Assembly (NCBI GenBank): GCA_020433835.1
Contig: JAGRBY010000265.1
Span: 1-9,220 of the forward strand
Direction: 5' to 3'
DNA from: Anaerolineae bacterium
GTDB lineage: Bacteria; Chloroflexota; Anaerolineae; 4572-78; J111
Length of the DNA: 9,220 nucleotides
Within the stretch, counting starts at the first letter, position 1, and each line of letters begins with the position of its first letter. Of the stretch, positions 1 through 5,890 are shown piece by piece. The notes below the pieces were generated by a model, which was not told the origin of the DNA, did not search any database, and was given only the letters and a program-made list of their open reading frames with translations. The position numbers and the translations under genes were made by a program.

Positions 1-87
1 CCAGGTTTTTGCCTAAATTGTAAGCATGTTGCCCAATTGAGCACCAAAAATAAACCTTTGCCGGTCTCATGCTCAAGAAAAACCTGG
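1..87. repeat. Inverted repeat pair of unknown origin at the window edge
   Basis: The ten bases at 1-10 (ccaggttttt) recur as a perfect reverse complement at 78-87 (aaaaacctgg). A looser inner match, gcatg near 24-28 and catgc near 68-72, lies inside the pair. The intervening sequence encodes no recognisable protein. The left arm starts at the first base of the window, so its true extent is unknown. It could be the end of a small mobile element, a terminator-like or attenuator structure of an upstream unit, or chance. No T-tract follows in the usual terminator arrangement. Frame 1 is open from base 1 to a TAG at 130-132, but the 43-residue product matches nothing I recognise and an open stretch of this length is expected by chance. 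Confidence 0.3.
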
Positions 88-162
88 GTTCTAATGCTAC
101 CACGATTGTGTGCAGAGCTACCAGGGCTTTAGGTGTCCCATTATTAATATGAAAGAGAAGCT

Positions 163-1395
163 ATGTCACAAAAAGCTGATATAGAAAATTTGATAAAAAA
201 ACGCAGTCGCCGTCTACAAATACTCAAAGAGCAACAAGCTAAGTTAGGAATTCATGCACCCCCTCATGTTTTGATGGAAATAGAAGAGATAGAAGAAGAA
301 ATTGAAGAACTACAGAAATCATTAGAGACACCAGAAAAAATTGAGGTTGCAGGAAAACTATCTTCCTCAGACGAGACCAGGGTCAGACAGTTTCCTATGA
401 TAATCAGTGGTTTAATAGTCTTTATAGGACTGTTAGTGATGGGAGTTTTCTTCAATGTTTTTTTTATGGGAGATACTGACGAGCCTGTTCCTGAAGGAAA
501 GTCAACTGATACACCAACTATAACCTCTATAGCTTCCCTGAACGTATCACCTACTGCGACGTTATCTTCCATCATGTCCACATTGACACCGACCAATACA
601 ACAGTTACTGCTGTTACAACTCCATCTCCCACATTTAGAGCTATAGATAGTATGTTAATGGTTTTTGTAGAACAGGGGACATTTATTATGGGGACTGATC
701 AGCATATGCCGATTCCTAACCCAAAACGGGAGGTTACGCTCAATCACGACTTTTGGATCGATCAGACTGAAGTGACCAGCAGGCAATTTTATGATTTTCT
801 AAATGATCAACCGTGTGAAGTTTTACGAGAACAAGAGAGCCGTTGGGTTGTATCAACACCTTCAGGTTTCATTCAAAAAGTTGGGGATTGTGAATACAAT
901 CTTAAGAGTGGTGGTGTCCATGCAATGAATAATATTACATGGTACGGGGCAACAGCATATTGTGACTGGATTGGTGGACGACTACCTACTGAGGAGGAAT
1001 GGGAGTATGCAGCACGCGGCCCAAAAAGTTTTTTATATCCATGGGGAAATGAGTTTGATGGTAAACGTGCTAATATGTGCGACATAAATTGTAGTAGCGT
1101 GACAAGAAGAAACGAGAGTTATGATGACGGCGTAGTCTCTGTCGCTCCGGCTCACAGTTTTTTTGAAGGTGATTCTAATGGCGCAAGTTGGGTTGGGGCG
1201 TTGAATATGTTGGGTAATCTTTATGAGTGGACTGCGGGAGATAATGTATCGGAAGACAAAGCTGTTTTACGAGGAGGAAGTTGGCTTCACGGTGATCTGT
1301 TAGATTTTAGTACCACATATCGGTGGCAAGCTGACCGAGATATTGCATACTCAAGCACAGGTTTTCGATGTGTGGTTGATACTAACCTTAATTAA
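163..1395 (+). CDS. Membrane-anchored SUMF1/FGE-fold protein lacking the FGE catalytic cysteines
   Basis: This is a 410-residue protein in three parts. Residues 5-57 form a charged coiled coil with the pattern RLQILKEQQAKLG...PPH followed by EIEEIEEEIEEL. Residues 78-102 are a single hydrophobic membrane segment. Residues 105-160 are a Thr/Ser/Pro-rich linker. Residues 163-406 are a SUMF1 (formylglycine-generating enzyme) domain with the landmarks GTFIMGTD, DQTEVTSRQFYDFL, GGRLPTEEEWEYAARG, YPWGN, NMLGNLYEWT, RGGSW (370-374) and GFRCV. Basic residues before the membrane segment predict a cytoplasmic N-terminus and an exported SUMF1 domain. True FGEs carry two active-site cysteines after RGGSxL; here those positions are His376 and Asp381, so sulfatase-activating oxidase activity is unlikely. 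The exported part has other cysteines that could form disulfides. The ATG at 163 is preceded by a weak purine-rich ribosome site near 150-160. The family fold is secure; the role is not known and may be binding or structural. Confidence 0.87.
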   Translation: MSQKADIENLIKKRSRRLQILKEQQAKLGIHAPPHVLMEIEEIEEEIEELQKSLETPEKIEVAGKLSSSDETRVRQFPMIISGLIVFIGLLVMGVFFNVFFMGDTDEPVPEGKSTDTPTITSIASLNVSPTATLSSIMSTLTPTNTTVTAVTTPSPTFRAIDSMLMVFVEQGTFIMGTDQHMPIPNPKREVTLNHDFWIDQTEVTSRQFYDFLNDQPCEVLREQESRWVVSTPSGFIQKVGDCEYNLKSGGVHAMNNITWYGATAYCDWIGGRLPTEEEWEYAARGPKSFLYPWGNEFDGKRANMCDINCSSVTRRNESYDDGVVSVAPAHSFFEGDSNGASWVGALNMLGNLYEWTAGDNVSEDKAVLRGGSWLHGDLLDFSTTYRWQADRDIAYSSTGFRCVVDTNLN

Positions 1396-1428
1396 TGGAC
1401 GTTGAAGAAATATAAACAACAAATTTTT

Positions 1429-1434
1429 AGGGGG
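1429..1434 (+). promoter_or_regulatory. Ribosome binding site fixing the start of the small Tat-motif gene
   Basis: The sequence aggggg lies four bases upstream of the ATG at 1439. It supports that start over an in-frame ATG at 1460, which has no comparable site. The presence of a proper ribosome site is the main reason to treat the short open frame that follows as translated. Confidence 0.6.
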
Positions 1435-1438
1435 ATAT

Positions 1439-1663
1439 ATGTTAATACGCAAGCATTTCATGAGTAGACGTGCATTTCTGAAAAAATCGAGCGTTCAAGT
1501 ATTCGTTCTGATAAACAGTAACTCTTTGTTTAAGATCCTAGACGGAAAAACTACTACTCAAACTGATTCTTCAAATGTTGCTTATGGTAGTCGCATCTAT
1601 GGTCAGGGGACTTATCCCGGTCATCAGCTTTATTTCCCGTTCATGAGTAAGGAGGAAAAATAA
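1439..1663 (+). CDS. Small protein with twin-arginine (Tat) motif, function unknown
   Basis: This is a 74-residue protein. MSRRAFLKK at residues 8-16 fits the twin-arginine export consensus SRRxFLK well. A modest hydrophobic stretch follows (about 18-33) without a clear AxA cleavage site. The rest is a short tail containing YGSRIYGQGTYPG and ending in YFPFMSK plus charged residues. I recall similar YG-rich and Y-L/F-P-hydrophobic-K segments after signal peptides in Chloroflexota proteins, but that is memory, not a search. The stop codon at 1661-1663 is one base from the ATG of the beta-helix gene, and the AAGGAGG serving that gene lies inside the last codons here, so the two are probably translationally coupled. 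It may be a secreted peptide, a leader whose job is coupling, or the leftover front end of a longer exported protein. No function can be assigned. Confidence 0.6.
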   Translation: MLIRKHFMSRRAFLKKSSVQVFVLINSNSLFKILDGKTTTQTDSSNVAYGSRIYGQGTYPGHQLYFPFMSKEEK

Positions 1664-1664
1664 A

Positions 1665-3092
1665 ATGGCACGCTTACCTAACCCAGGGAGTGATGAAGGT
1701 GTATGGGGTATAGTGCTAAATGAGTTTTTAAAAGAATCACATCACGCAGATGGAAAACTAAAAGGTGTAATCGAAGTTTTTAATGTTAAAGATTTTGGTG
1801 CTAAAGGAGATGGGCAAACCGATGATACACAGGCTATACAAGAGGCCATAAACGCAGTAAATGAGTCTGGGCGAAAGTCAGGTTTGCTGTTTTTTCCGTA
1901 TGGAGCTTACAAAGCAAACAATTTAAAGATACCTACTTCTATCCATGGATTAACCATTTTTGGCTCAGGACGTTATGACCTATCAACTACTGAGGGGACA
2001 TGGATTATTAACACAGGCTCAAACCCACTGTTCACTACTGAAGGGGATGGCAGTCTTATTAATTTTACTATCCATGATCTATCTTTTAAACAGGCGGACA
2101 GTTCTGGAGGACATATATTTGAGCCTGTAAATGGGCCGGCCTTCATGAAGTTCGAGCAAGTGTATTTTTATCTCACAAATCCAAACGCCTCTTTTATAAA
2201 GTCAGTTGTCGGTAACCCGGCTCATATTACTCTACAGAACATTCGTGGTTACATGGCTTCGGGAGCACAGGTTCCCGCCGTGGATATTAGTTCTGAATAT
2301 AGTGATAATCTATTTGGTATTGAGGTTGTTGATACCATGATCAATTCCAATGTGACCGCAACTGCACCTATTTTTCGGTTAGAAAATAGAAGAGGTGGGG
2401 GCCTGGCCTACGGTCCAATTTTTAGAAATGTTACTTTGGAAGCACCGGGTGGTGGTGGCATTCACTTGTATTCATTTACAAGAACTATTTTAGAGGGCGT
2501 AGTAGCCGCCGATCTGCCAACTGATCCAGGACCGTCACAACCTATCATACTCATTGCTAAATCATTGGTTGATGGATCGAGTACTGCCAGAGATATAGTG
2601 ATAATGGGTTGCTCAATACTCCTTGGCACACCACAAAATCCGGATCTCAAAATAGAAAGTGAAGTTGGACAGAATGGCGTTGTCATTATAAGTAGTCGGA
2701 TCAATCAACTTGAGTCGACCTTGAATCCACCTATTATCATCGCATCAAGAATTGCGAAACTAGTAGGTGAAACAACTCCACTGTGGCTCGACGCCGGCGG
2801 ACGGGTGCGTGGTGTACGCAGTATATCGCAAACAACAACGGAAGCATACAATCTTCGTGGCTCTTTTACGATTTCAGGGGGTAGTAAAGTGGCTACTGTC
2901 GATTTTAACTCAAAAGAAAAAGACATAGATTATTTTCTGACTGTTACACCTACCACAACAGTTGGTAGTCCAACCTTTGGTAGTAATCGAATATTTTCAA
3001 TTTCAAAGTCTGCCGAGTCATTTATCGTGCAAGTAGAGGTTGCTCCTGGTACAGGAAATAGTGTAACATTCGACTGGCATTTGATACGCTAA
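1665..3092 (+). CDS. Right-handed beta-helix protein (pectate-lyase-3/GH28-related) with tail-fibre-like ends
   Basis: This is a 475-residue protein. Residues 1-34 (MARLPNPGSDEGVWG then VLNEFLKESHHADGKLKG) follow a short N-terminal pattern I know from phage tail-fibre-like and surface beta-helix proteins. Residues 38-62 contain the hallmark VKDFGAKGDGQTDDTQAIQEAI of the pectate lyase superfamily 3 / GH28-related fold. Beta-helix repeats with Asn/Ile/Gly-rich strands continue to about 385. The last ~80 residues (GSFTISGGSKVATVDF through VTFDWHLIR) look like a separate beta-sandwich of the kind that ends tail fibres. There is no signal peptide, although the gene directly upstream encodes a Tat motif. 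The start is set by AAGGAGG at 1649-1655, nine bases before the ATG. Likely roles are polysaccharide binding or cleavage at the cell surface or on a phage-like particle. No catalytic residues can be assigned by eye. The family is well supported, the substrate unknown. Confidence 0.85.
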   Translation: MARLPNPGSDEGVWGIVLNEFLKESHHADGKLKGVIEVFNVKDFGAKGDGQTDDTQAIQEAINAVNESGRKSGLLFFPYGAYKANNLKIPTSIHGLTIFGSGRYDLSTTEGTWIINTGSNPLFTTEGDGSLINFTIHDLSFKQADSSGGHIFEPVNGPAFMKFEQVYFYLTNPNASFIKSVVGNPAHITLQNIRGYMASGAQVPAVDISSEYSDNLFGIEVVDTMINSNVTATAPIFRLENRRGGGLAYGPIFRNVTLEAPGGGGIHLYSFTRTILEGVVAADLPTDPGPSQPIILIAKSLVDGSSTARDIVIMGCSILLGTPQNPDLKIESEVGQNGVVIISSRINQLESTLNPPIIIASRIAKLVGETTPLWLDAGGRVRGVRSISQTTTEAYNLRGSFTISGGSKVATVDFNSKEKDIDYFLTVTPTTTVGSPTFGSNRIFSISKSAESFIVQVEVAPGTGNSVTFDWHLIR

Positions 3093-3228
3093 AAAAGAAC
3101 AAATTTAATTTTCAGTGTATTCTACATCCTAACACAAACTCAAGAATATTTCCTGAATAAAAGATGGCGACTGGCACTCAAAAAACGATATCGCGGTGAT
3201 CCAGGGAAAATCAAGTTGTATTTTTACC
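3093..3228. other. A+T-rich intergenic spacer without recognisable content
   Basis: This spacer separates the beta-helix gene from the ppk2 remnant. I see no hairpin with a T-tract that would end the upstream transcript, no promoter with both boxes, and no open frame with a ribosome site. A short palindrome cgatatcg occurs near 3185-3192. The visible rise in G+C content begins just after this spacer. Confidence 0.5.
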
Positions 3229-3448
3229 CTACACCTTAATCCCATACTCCTTCGCTTCCTTCTTAGCCCAATCGGGAATAGGCGTCGGCGCAGCTACGGG
3301 TGGCAGCTTAACCAAATTCTCCGGTGACGGATCAAAATTGAGCGACCGGCTCAACCCTTCGACCACCGTCTTGAGAACCGTAATGCGTTCATACCACTTA
3401 TCGTTGTTCGGCACCACCATTCAGGGAGCATGCTCCGTCGAGTTTTTC
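3229..3448 (-). pseudogene. Remnant of a ppk2 gene (C-terminal ~70 codons only)
   Basis: Read on the minus strand, this is a partial copy of the 3' end of the intact ppk2 gene whose stop is at 4156. Both end in the same tag codon after a near-identical tail (ITVLKTVVEGL, FDPSPENL, KLPPVAAPTPIPDWAKKEAK, YGIKV). By eye, about 55 of 62 aligned residues agree after the broken point. The conserved Trp codon of the APW motif has become TGA, giving STEHAP-stop, so a downstream ATG begins the only remaining open frame (3229-3420). Recognisable similarity ends abruptly near 3448, with no PPK2 sequence beyond. There is no ribosome site of note and no catalytic domain, so it cannot encode an active kinase. 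It is best read as a truncated, decaying homologue brought in or left behind by recombination. Confidence 0.85.
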
Positions 3449-3493
3449 TATCCGACAAAAACACTCTCTAAACACTCAAATTTATCGAGGTTT

Positions 3494-3522
3494 TTGACTG
3501 AACTCCCTGCTGTAATTACAAT
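3494..3522 (+). promoter_or_regulatory. Sigma70-type promoter of the toxin-antitoxin operon
   Basis: A -35 box TTGACT (3494-3499) and a -10 box TACAAT (3517-3522) are separated by exactly 17 bases. Transcription would start near 3529, giving a short leader. The antitoxin ribosome site gaggt (3536-3540) sits five bases before the ATG at 3546. The promoter lies just beyond the break point of the ppk2 remnant. MazE-type antitoxins normally bind their own promoter; I see no convincing palindromic operator here. Confidence 0.75.
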
Positions 3523-3545
3523 GTTATTATCAAGCGAGGTAAATT

Positions 3546-3806
3546 ATGGCCGTCAAAACTCGGATTATTCAGATTGGAAATTCACAAGGGATCCGTATCC
3601 CCAAACCTATCCTTGAACAATTGGGCTTCACCGATGAGGTCGAGTTGGAAGTCTTGCCTGATCAGTTAGTAATTCGTTCTGTCCACCAGCCTCGCCAACA
3701 ATGGGATAAAGCTTTTAAGGCGATGGCCGAAGCCGGAGATGACCAGTTACTTGATGATGAATCATTCTCACTGACCGAATGGGAAACCAATGAGTGGGAA
3801 TGGTAG
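3546..3806 (+). CDS. mazE: MazE-type antitoxin, AbrB/SpoVT DNA-binding fold
   Basis: This 86-residue protein is usual in size for the family. Residues 1-46 form the swapped-hairpin AbrB-like DNA-binding domain, with the diagnostic IGNSQGIRIPKPILEQLG followed by EVELEVLPDQLVIRSV. Residues 50-86 are acidic and aromatic (DDQLLDDESFSL, ETNEWEW), as expected for a flexible tail that wraps the toxin and blocks its active site. In this family the antitoxin represses the shared promoter, more strongly when complexed with toxin. It overlaps the toxin gene, which supports translational coupling. The ATG is preceded by gaggt with good spacing. The assignment rests on the motif and on the adjacent toxin; the name mazE is used in the broad family sense. 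Confidence 0.9.
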   Translation: MAVKTRIIQIGNSQGIRIPKPILEQLGFTDEVELEVLPDQLVIRSVHQPRQQWDKAFKAMAEAGDDQLLDDESFSLTEWETNEWEW

Positions 3807-4123
3807 TCAAGCGCTTTGAAGTCTATTTGGTTAATCTCGACCCGACCATCGGGAGTGAAATTAAGAAAACACGCCCTTGTTTGATTGTCTCGCCGGATGA
3901 AATGAATCGGCACATTGCCACGGTCATTGTTGCGCCGATGACGACGAAGGGACGGAATTATCCCACCCGCATATTGTGTAAATTTGAAGGAAAAGATGGA
4001 CAGATAGTGTTGGACCAACTGCGGACGGTTGACAAAAAGCGGCTGGTGAAAAAGTTGGGACGGATAGATAAAAAAACGCAGCAGTTGGTATTGTCAATAT
4101 TAGCCGAGATGTTTGCTGAGTGA
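3800..4123 (+). CDS. mazF: MazF/PemK-family endoribonuclease toxin
   Basis: Starting from the ATG at 3800 this gives 107 residues. A GTG at 3794 would add two. The ATG fits the usual start of family members just ahead of KRFEVYLVNLDPTIGSEIKKTRPCLIV. The conserved features are visible: the RP of KKTRPCLIVSPDEMN (Arg27 counted from GTG), the VIVAPMTTK strand with the catalytic-type Thr (50/51), the R-x-x-C-K-F strand and the IVLDQLRTVDKKRL segment. Family members are sequence-specific, ribosome-independent mRNA interferases in the cytoplasm, held inactive by the antitoxin. Nothing looks truncated, so the toxin is probably functional. The gene overlaps the antitoxin gene by seven bases and ends three bases before a terminator hairpin. 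Cleavage specificity cannot be read from sequence. Confidence 0.93.
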   Translation: MVVKRFEVYLVNLDPTIGSEIKKTRPCLIVSPDEMNRHIATVIVAPMTTKGRNYPTRILCKFEGKDGQIVLDQLRTVDKKRLVKKLGRIDKKTQQLVLSILAEMFAE

Positions 4124-4125
4124 GA

Positions 4126-4147
4126 GGGCAAAAGCATTTGCCCTTTT
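4126..4147 (+). terminator. Rho-independent terminator of the toxin-antitoxin operon
   Basis: The arms gggcaaa (4126-4132) and tttgccc (4137-4143) pair perfectly across the four-base loop agca and are followed by tttt. The hairpin begins two bases after the toxin stop codon. The opposing ppk2 gene ends at 4156, so the hairpin lies between converging genes. On the minus strand the downstream side lacks a T-run, so it would terminate that direction less well. Confidence 0.75.
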
Positions 4148-4155
4148 AACCCAAC

Positions 4156-4968
4156 CTACACCTTAATCCCATACCCCTTCGCTTCCTTCTTCGCCCAATC
4201 AGGAATAGGCGTGGGCGCAGCAACAGGCGGCAGTTTGGCCAAATTCTCGGGCGACGGATCAAAGTTGAGCGCCTGACTCAATCCCTCAACAACGGTCTTG
4301 AGAACGGTAATGCGGGCATACCCTTTATCATTGCCGGGCACCACCGTCCAGGGAGCGTACTCGGTCGAGGTCTTGGTGATCATATCTTCGACCGCGGCTT
4401 CGTACTCATCCCACTTTTTGCGGTTGCGCCAATCTTCTTCAGTCAATTTCCACGATTTTTGAGGAGTCATACGGCGGCTTTCAAAGCGAGCTAACTGCTC
4501 ATCCTTGCTGATATGGACCCAGAACTTAAAGATAATCGTGCCGAAATCGACCAACTGCTTTTCGAATTCGTTAATCTCACCATAGGCCCGCTGCCACTCT
4601 TTGGTGCTGCAAAAACCCTCAACTCGCTCGACAAGGACCCGCCCGTACCAGGTTCGATCAAAGATACCAATCTCCCCCTGAACCGGCAGACGCCGCCAAA
4701 AGCGATAGAGATAGTGCCGGGCCGCATCATCCCCTTTTGGCGCAGCGATAGCGTGAACTTCGTAACTGCGCGGATCGAGCCGAGCCGTCAGGCGTTTGAT
4801 GGCCCCACCCTTACCGGCGGCATCCCAGCCTTCAAAAACCATCACCACCGGACGCTGCTGGCGATAGACCTCAAAGCCTAAGGCTCGCACCTGGGTTTGA
4901 TATTCATCCAACGCTTGCTTGTATTCTTTCCGTTTGAGCTTTTTTGATAGATCGACCGTTTCTAACAT
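4156..4968 (-). CDS. ppk2: Polyphosphate kinase 2 family protein, canonical motifs (likely active subunit)
   Basis: This 270-residue protein transfers phosphate between polyphosphate and a nucleotide in the cytoplasm. The visible motifs are Walker A GWDAAGKGG (47-55) with the family-specific Asp49, Walker B FDRTWYGR (103-110), the basic lid RFESRRMTPQKSWKL (161-175), and the APWTVVPGNDKGYARI segment (205-220). A Pro/Lys-rich tail follows. It lies 11 bases downstream of a second ppk2-like gene on the same strand and is presumably co-transcribed with it. The sequence ggggga just before the ATG at 4966-4968 supplies the ribosome site. Order and motif quality match the active C-terminal domain of class II PPK2 (polyphosphate:AMP phosphotransferase), so AMP to ADP is a reasonable guess. 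Class I or III activity (ADP/GDP, or AMP and ADP) cannot be excluded. Its 3' end has a broken second copy at 3229-3448. Confidence 0.93.
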   Translation of the reverse strand: MLETVDLSKKLKRKEYKQALDEYQTQVRALGFEVYRQQRPVVMVFEGWDAAGKGGAIKRLTARLDPRSYEVHAIAAPKGDDAARHYLYRFWRRLPVQGEIGIFDRTWYGRVLVERVEGFCSTKEWQRAYGEINEFEKQLVDFGTIIFKFWVHISKDEQLARFESRRMTPQKSWKLTEEDWRNRKKWDEYEAAVEDMITKTSTEYAPWTVVPGNDKGYARITVLKTVVEGLSQALNFDPSPENLAKLPPVAAPTPIPDWAKKEAKGYGIKV

Positions 4969-4979
4969 GATTTCTCCCC

Positions 4980-5792
4980 CTACGCCTTCTTACTCTTTTT
5001 TTTCTTTTTCTTATCTGTTTTCTTCTGACTGACGGCGGCAGCCTCTTCCAAATCTACCAGGCTCAGCCACGGCGTGGGGGTCACATCAAGCACCGCTTCC
5101 AACCGATTGATAATCGCCCGGTAGACAGCGTAAAAACGGTAGTTCTGATTGGTGGCGGAAATGGCCGACCACGGCGCGTGGGACGTGTTGGTTTTGGCCA
5201 TCATCTCCTCAGCCGCGGCCAGATAATCGTCATAGCGGCGATGCTGCTCCCACTCCTCGGCCGTCACCTGCCAGGCTTGGGCCGAGTCTTTGGTCAAGCG
5301 GATAAACCGGCGCAACTGCTCTTCAGGGGAGATATGCAGCCATAGTTTGATAAAAACCGTGCCATCATCGGCCAATAACCGTTCAAAGTCGTTGATATCG
5401 TCATAAATCGAGCGGCCATTGAGCGACATTGGCTTTTCATTTTGAATGCGCTCAACCAACACGCGCCGATACCAACTATTATCAAAGACAACCATTTCCC
5501 CATAGCGAGGGGTTTTGAGCCAGAAACGCCACAGCCACGGCATTTTGGTTTCCAGCGTGCGAGGTGGGGTAATCGAGTGGGTCTTAAAGCCACGCGGATC
5601 AAGCTGGCTGGTAATTTCCTGAATGGTCGAGCCTTTCCCGGCCGTCTCCCAGCCTTCGAAGACAATAATCGTGGGTACTTTCGTATCAAAAGCCAACTTC
5701 TCTAACTGGTAGAGACGCTGTTGTAAAAAGCGACGGATATGCTTAAAAGCCGTATCCGACAGCGATAGCGATAAATCTACTGTATCAAGCAT
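4980..5792 (-). CDS. Degenerate PPK2-family paralogue with lysine-rich C-terminal tail
   Basis: This 270-residue protein is colinear with its downstream neighbour, and the starts match (MLDTVDLS versus MLETVDLS), so the pair looks like an old duplication. The Walker A loop is kept but altered, GWETAGKGS (47-55), with Glu in place of the conserved Asp. Walker B is FDNSWYRR (103-110), with Asn for Arg. The lid reads AWQV instead of SWKL, and the PGNDKGYAR motif has become SATNQNYRF. These changes suggest weak or no catalysis and a structural or regulatory role, as known for the N-terminal half of two-domain PPK2 enzymes. The last 15 residues contain ten lysines (KKTDKKKKKKSKKA), which could bind polyphosphate. 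The start at 5790-5792 is preceded by AGGAGGAAGGAAG (minus strand, 5798-5810). It is first in the operon with the canonical ppk2. Confidence 0.88.
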   Translation of the reverse strand: MLDTVDLSLSLSDTAFKHIRRFLQQRLYQLEKLAFDTKVPTIIVFEGWETAGKGSTIQEITSQLDPRGFKTHSITPPRTLETKMPWLWRFWLKTPRYGEMVVFDNSWYRRVLVERIQNEKPMSLNGRSIYDDINDFERLLADDGTVFIKLWLHISPEEQLRRFIRLTKDSAQAWQVTAEEWEQHRRYDDYLAAAEEMMAKTNTSHAPWSAISATNQNYRFYAVYRAIINRLEAVLDVTPTPWLSLVDLEEAAAVSQKKTDKKKKKKSKKA

Positions 5793-5890
5793 CGTTGCTT
5801 CCTTCCTCCTGGAATAGGGGAGATTCTTCCTCTCTTGCTACAAACCAGAGTCATATGATCATTTTTTGAAAACGGGCTGAATTAATCGCT

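Noticed and set aside
1250..1390. Variable region of a diversity-generating retroelement at the end of the SUMF1-fold protein
   Set aside because: The fold is the type used by such targets, but no template repeat or reverse transcriptase is visible in the window and there is no run of adenine-directed codon variation to compare.
163..1395. Active formylglycine-generating enzyme serving a sulfatase
   Set aside because: Both catalytic cysteine positions are replaced and no sulfatase gene is in the window.
3229..3420. The 63-codon open frame of the ppk2 remnant as a functional small protein
   Set aside because: Its start is only the first Met after a stop codon within a conserved PPK2 segment. 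It lacks a ribosome site and a promoter, so a decaying fragment explains it better.
3338..3616. Open frame of 92 codons across the ppk2 remnant and the mazE start
   Set aside because: It runs antisense to the remnant, through the TA promoter and into mazE in another frame, so it is a chance frame.
4513..4881. Open frame of 122 codons on the plus strand inside the canonical ppk2
   Set aside because: It is fully antisense to a gene with clear family motifs, has no ribosome site and encodes nothing recognisable.
4980..5025. Frameshift or sequencing artefact producing the poly-lysine tail
   Set aside because: The run of tttt/cttt codons is mixed AAA and AAG and keeps frame to a stop that overlaps the next gene's ribosome site, as expected for a real end. 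A length error in the homopolymers cannot be fully excluded.
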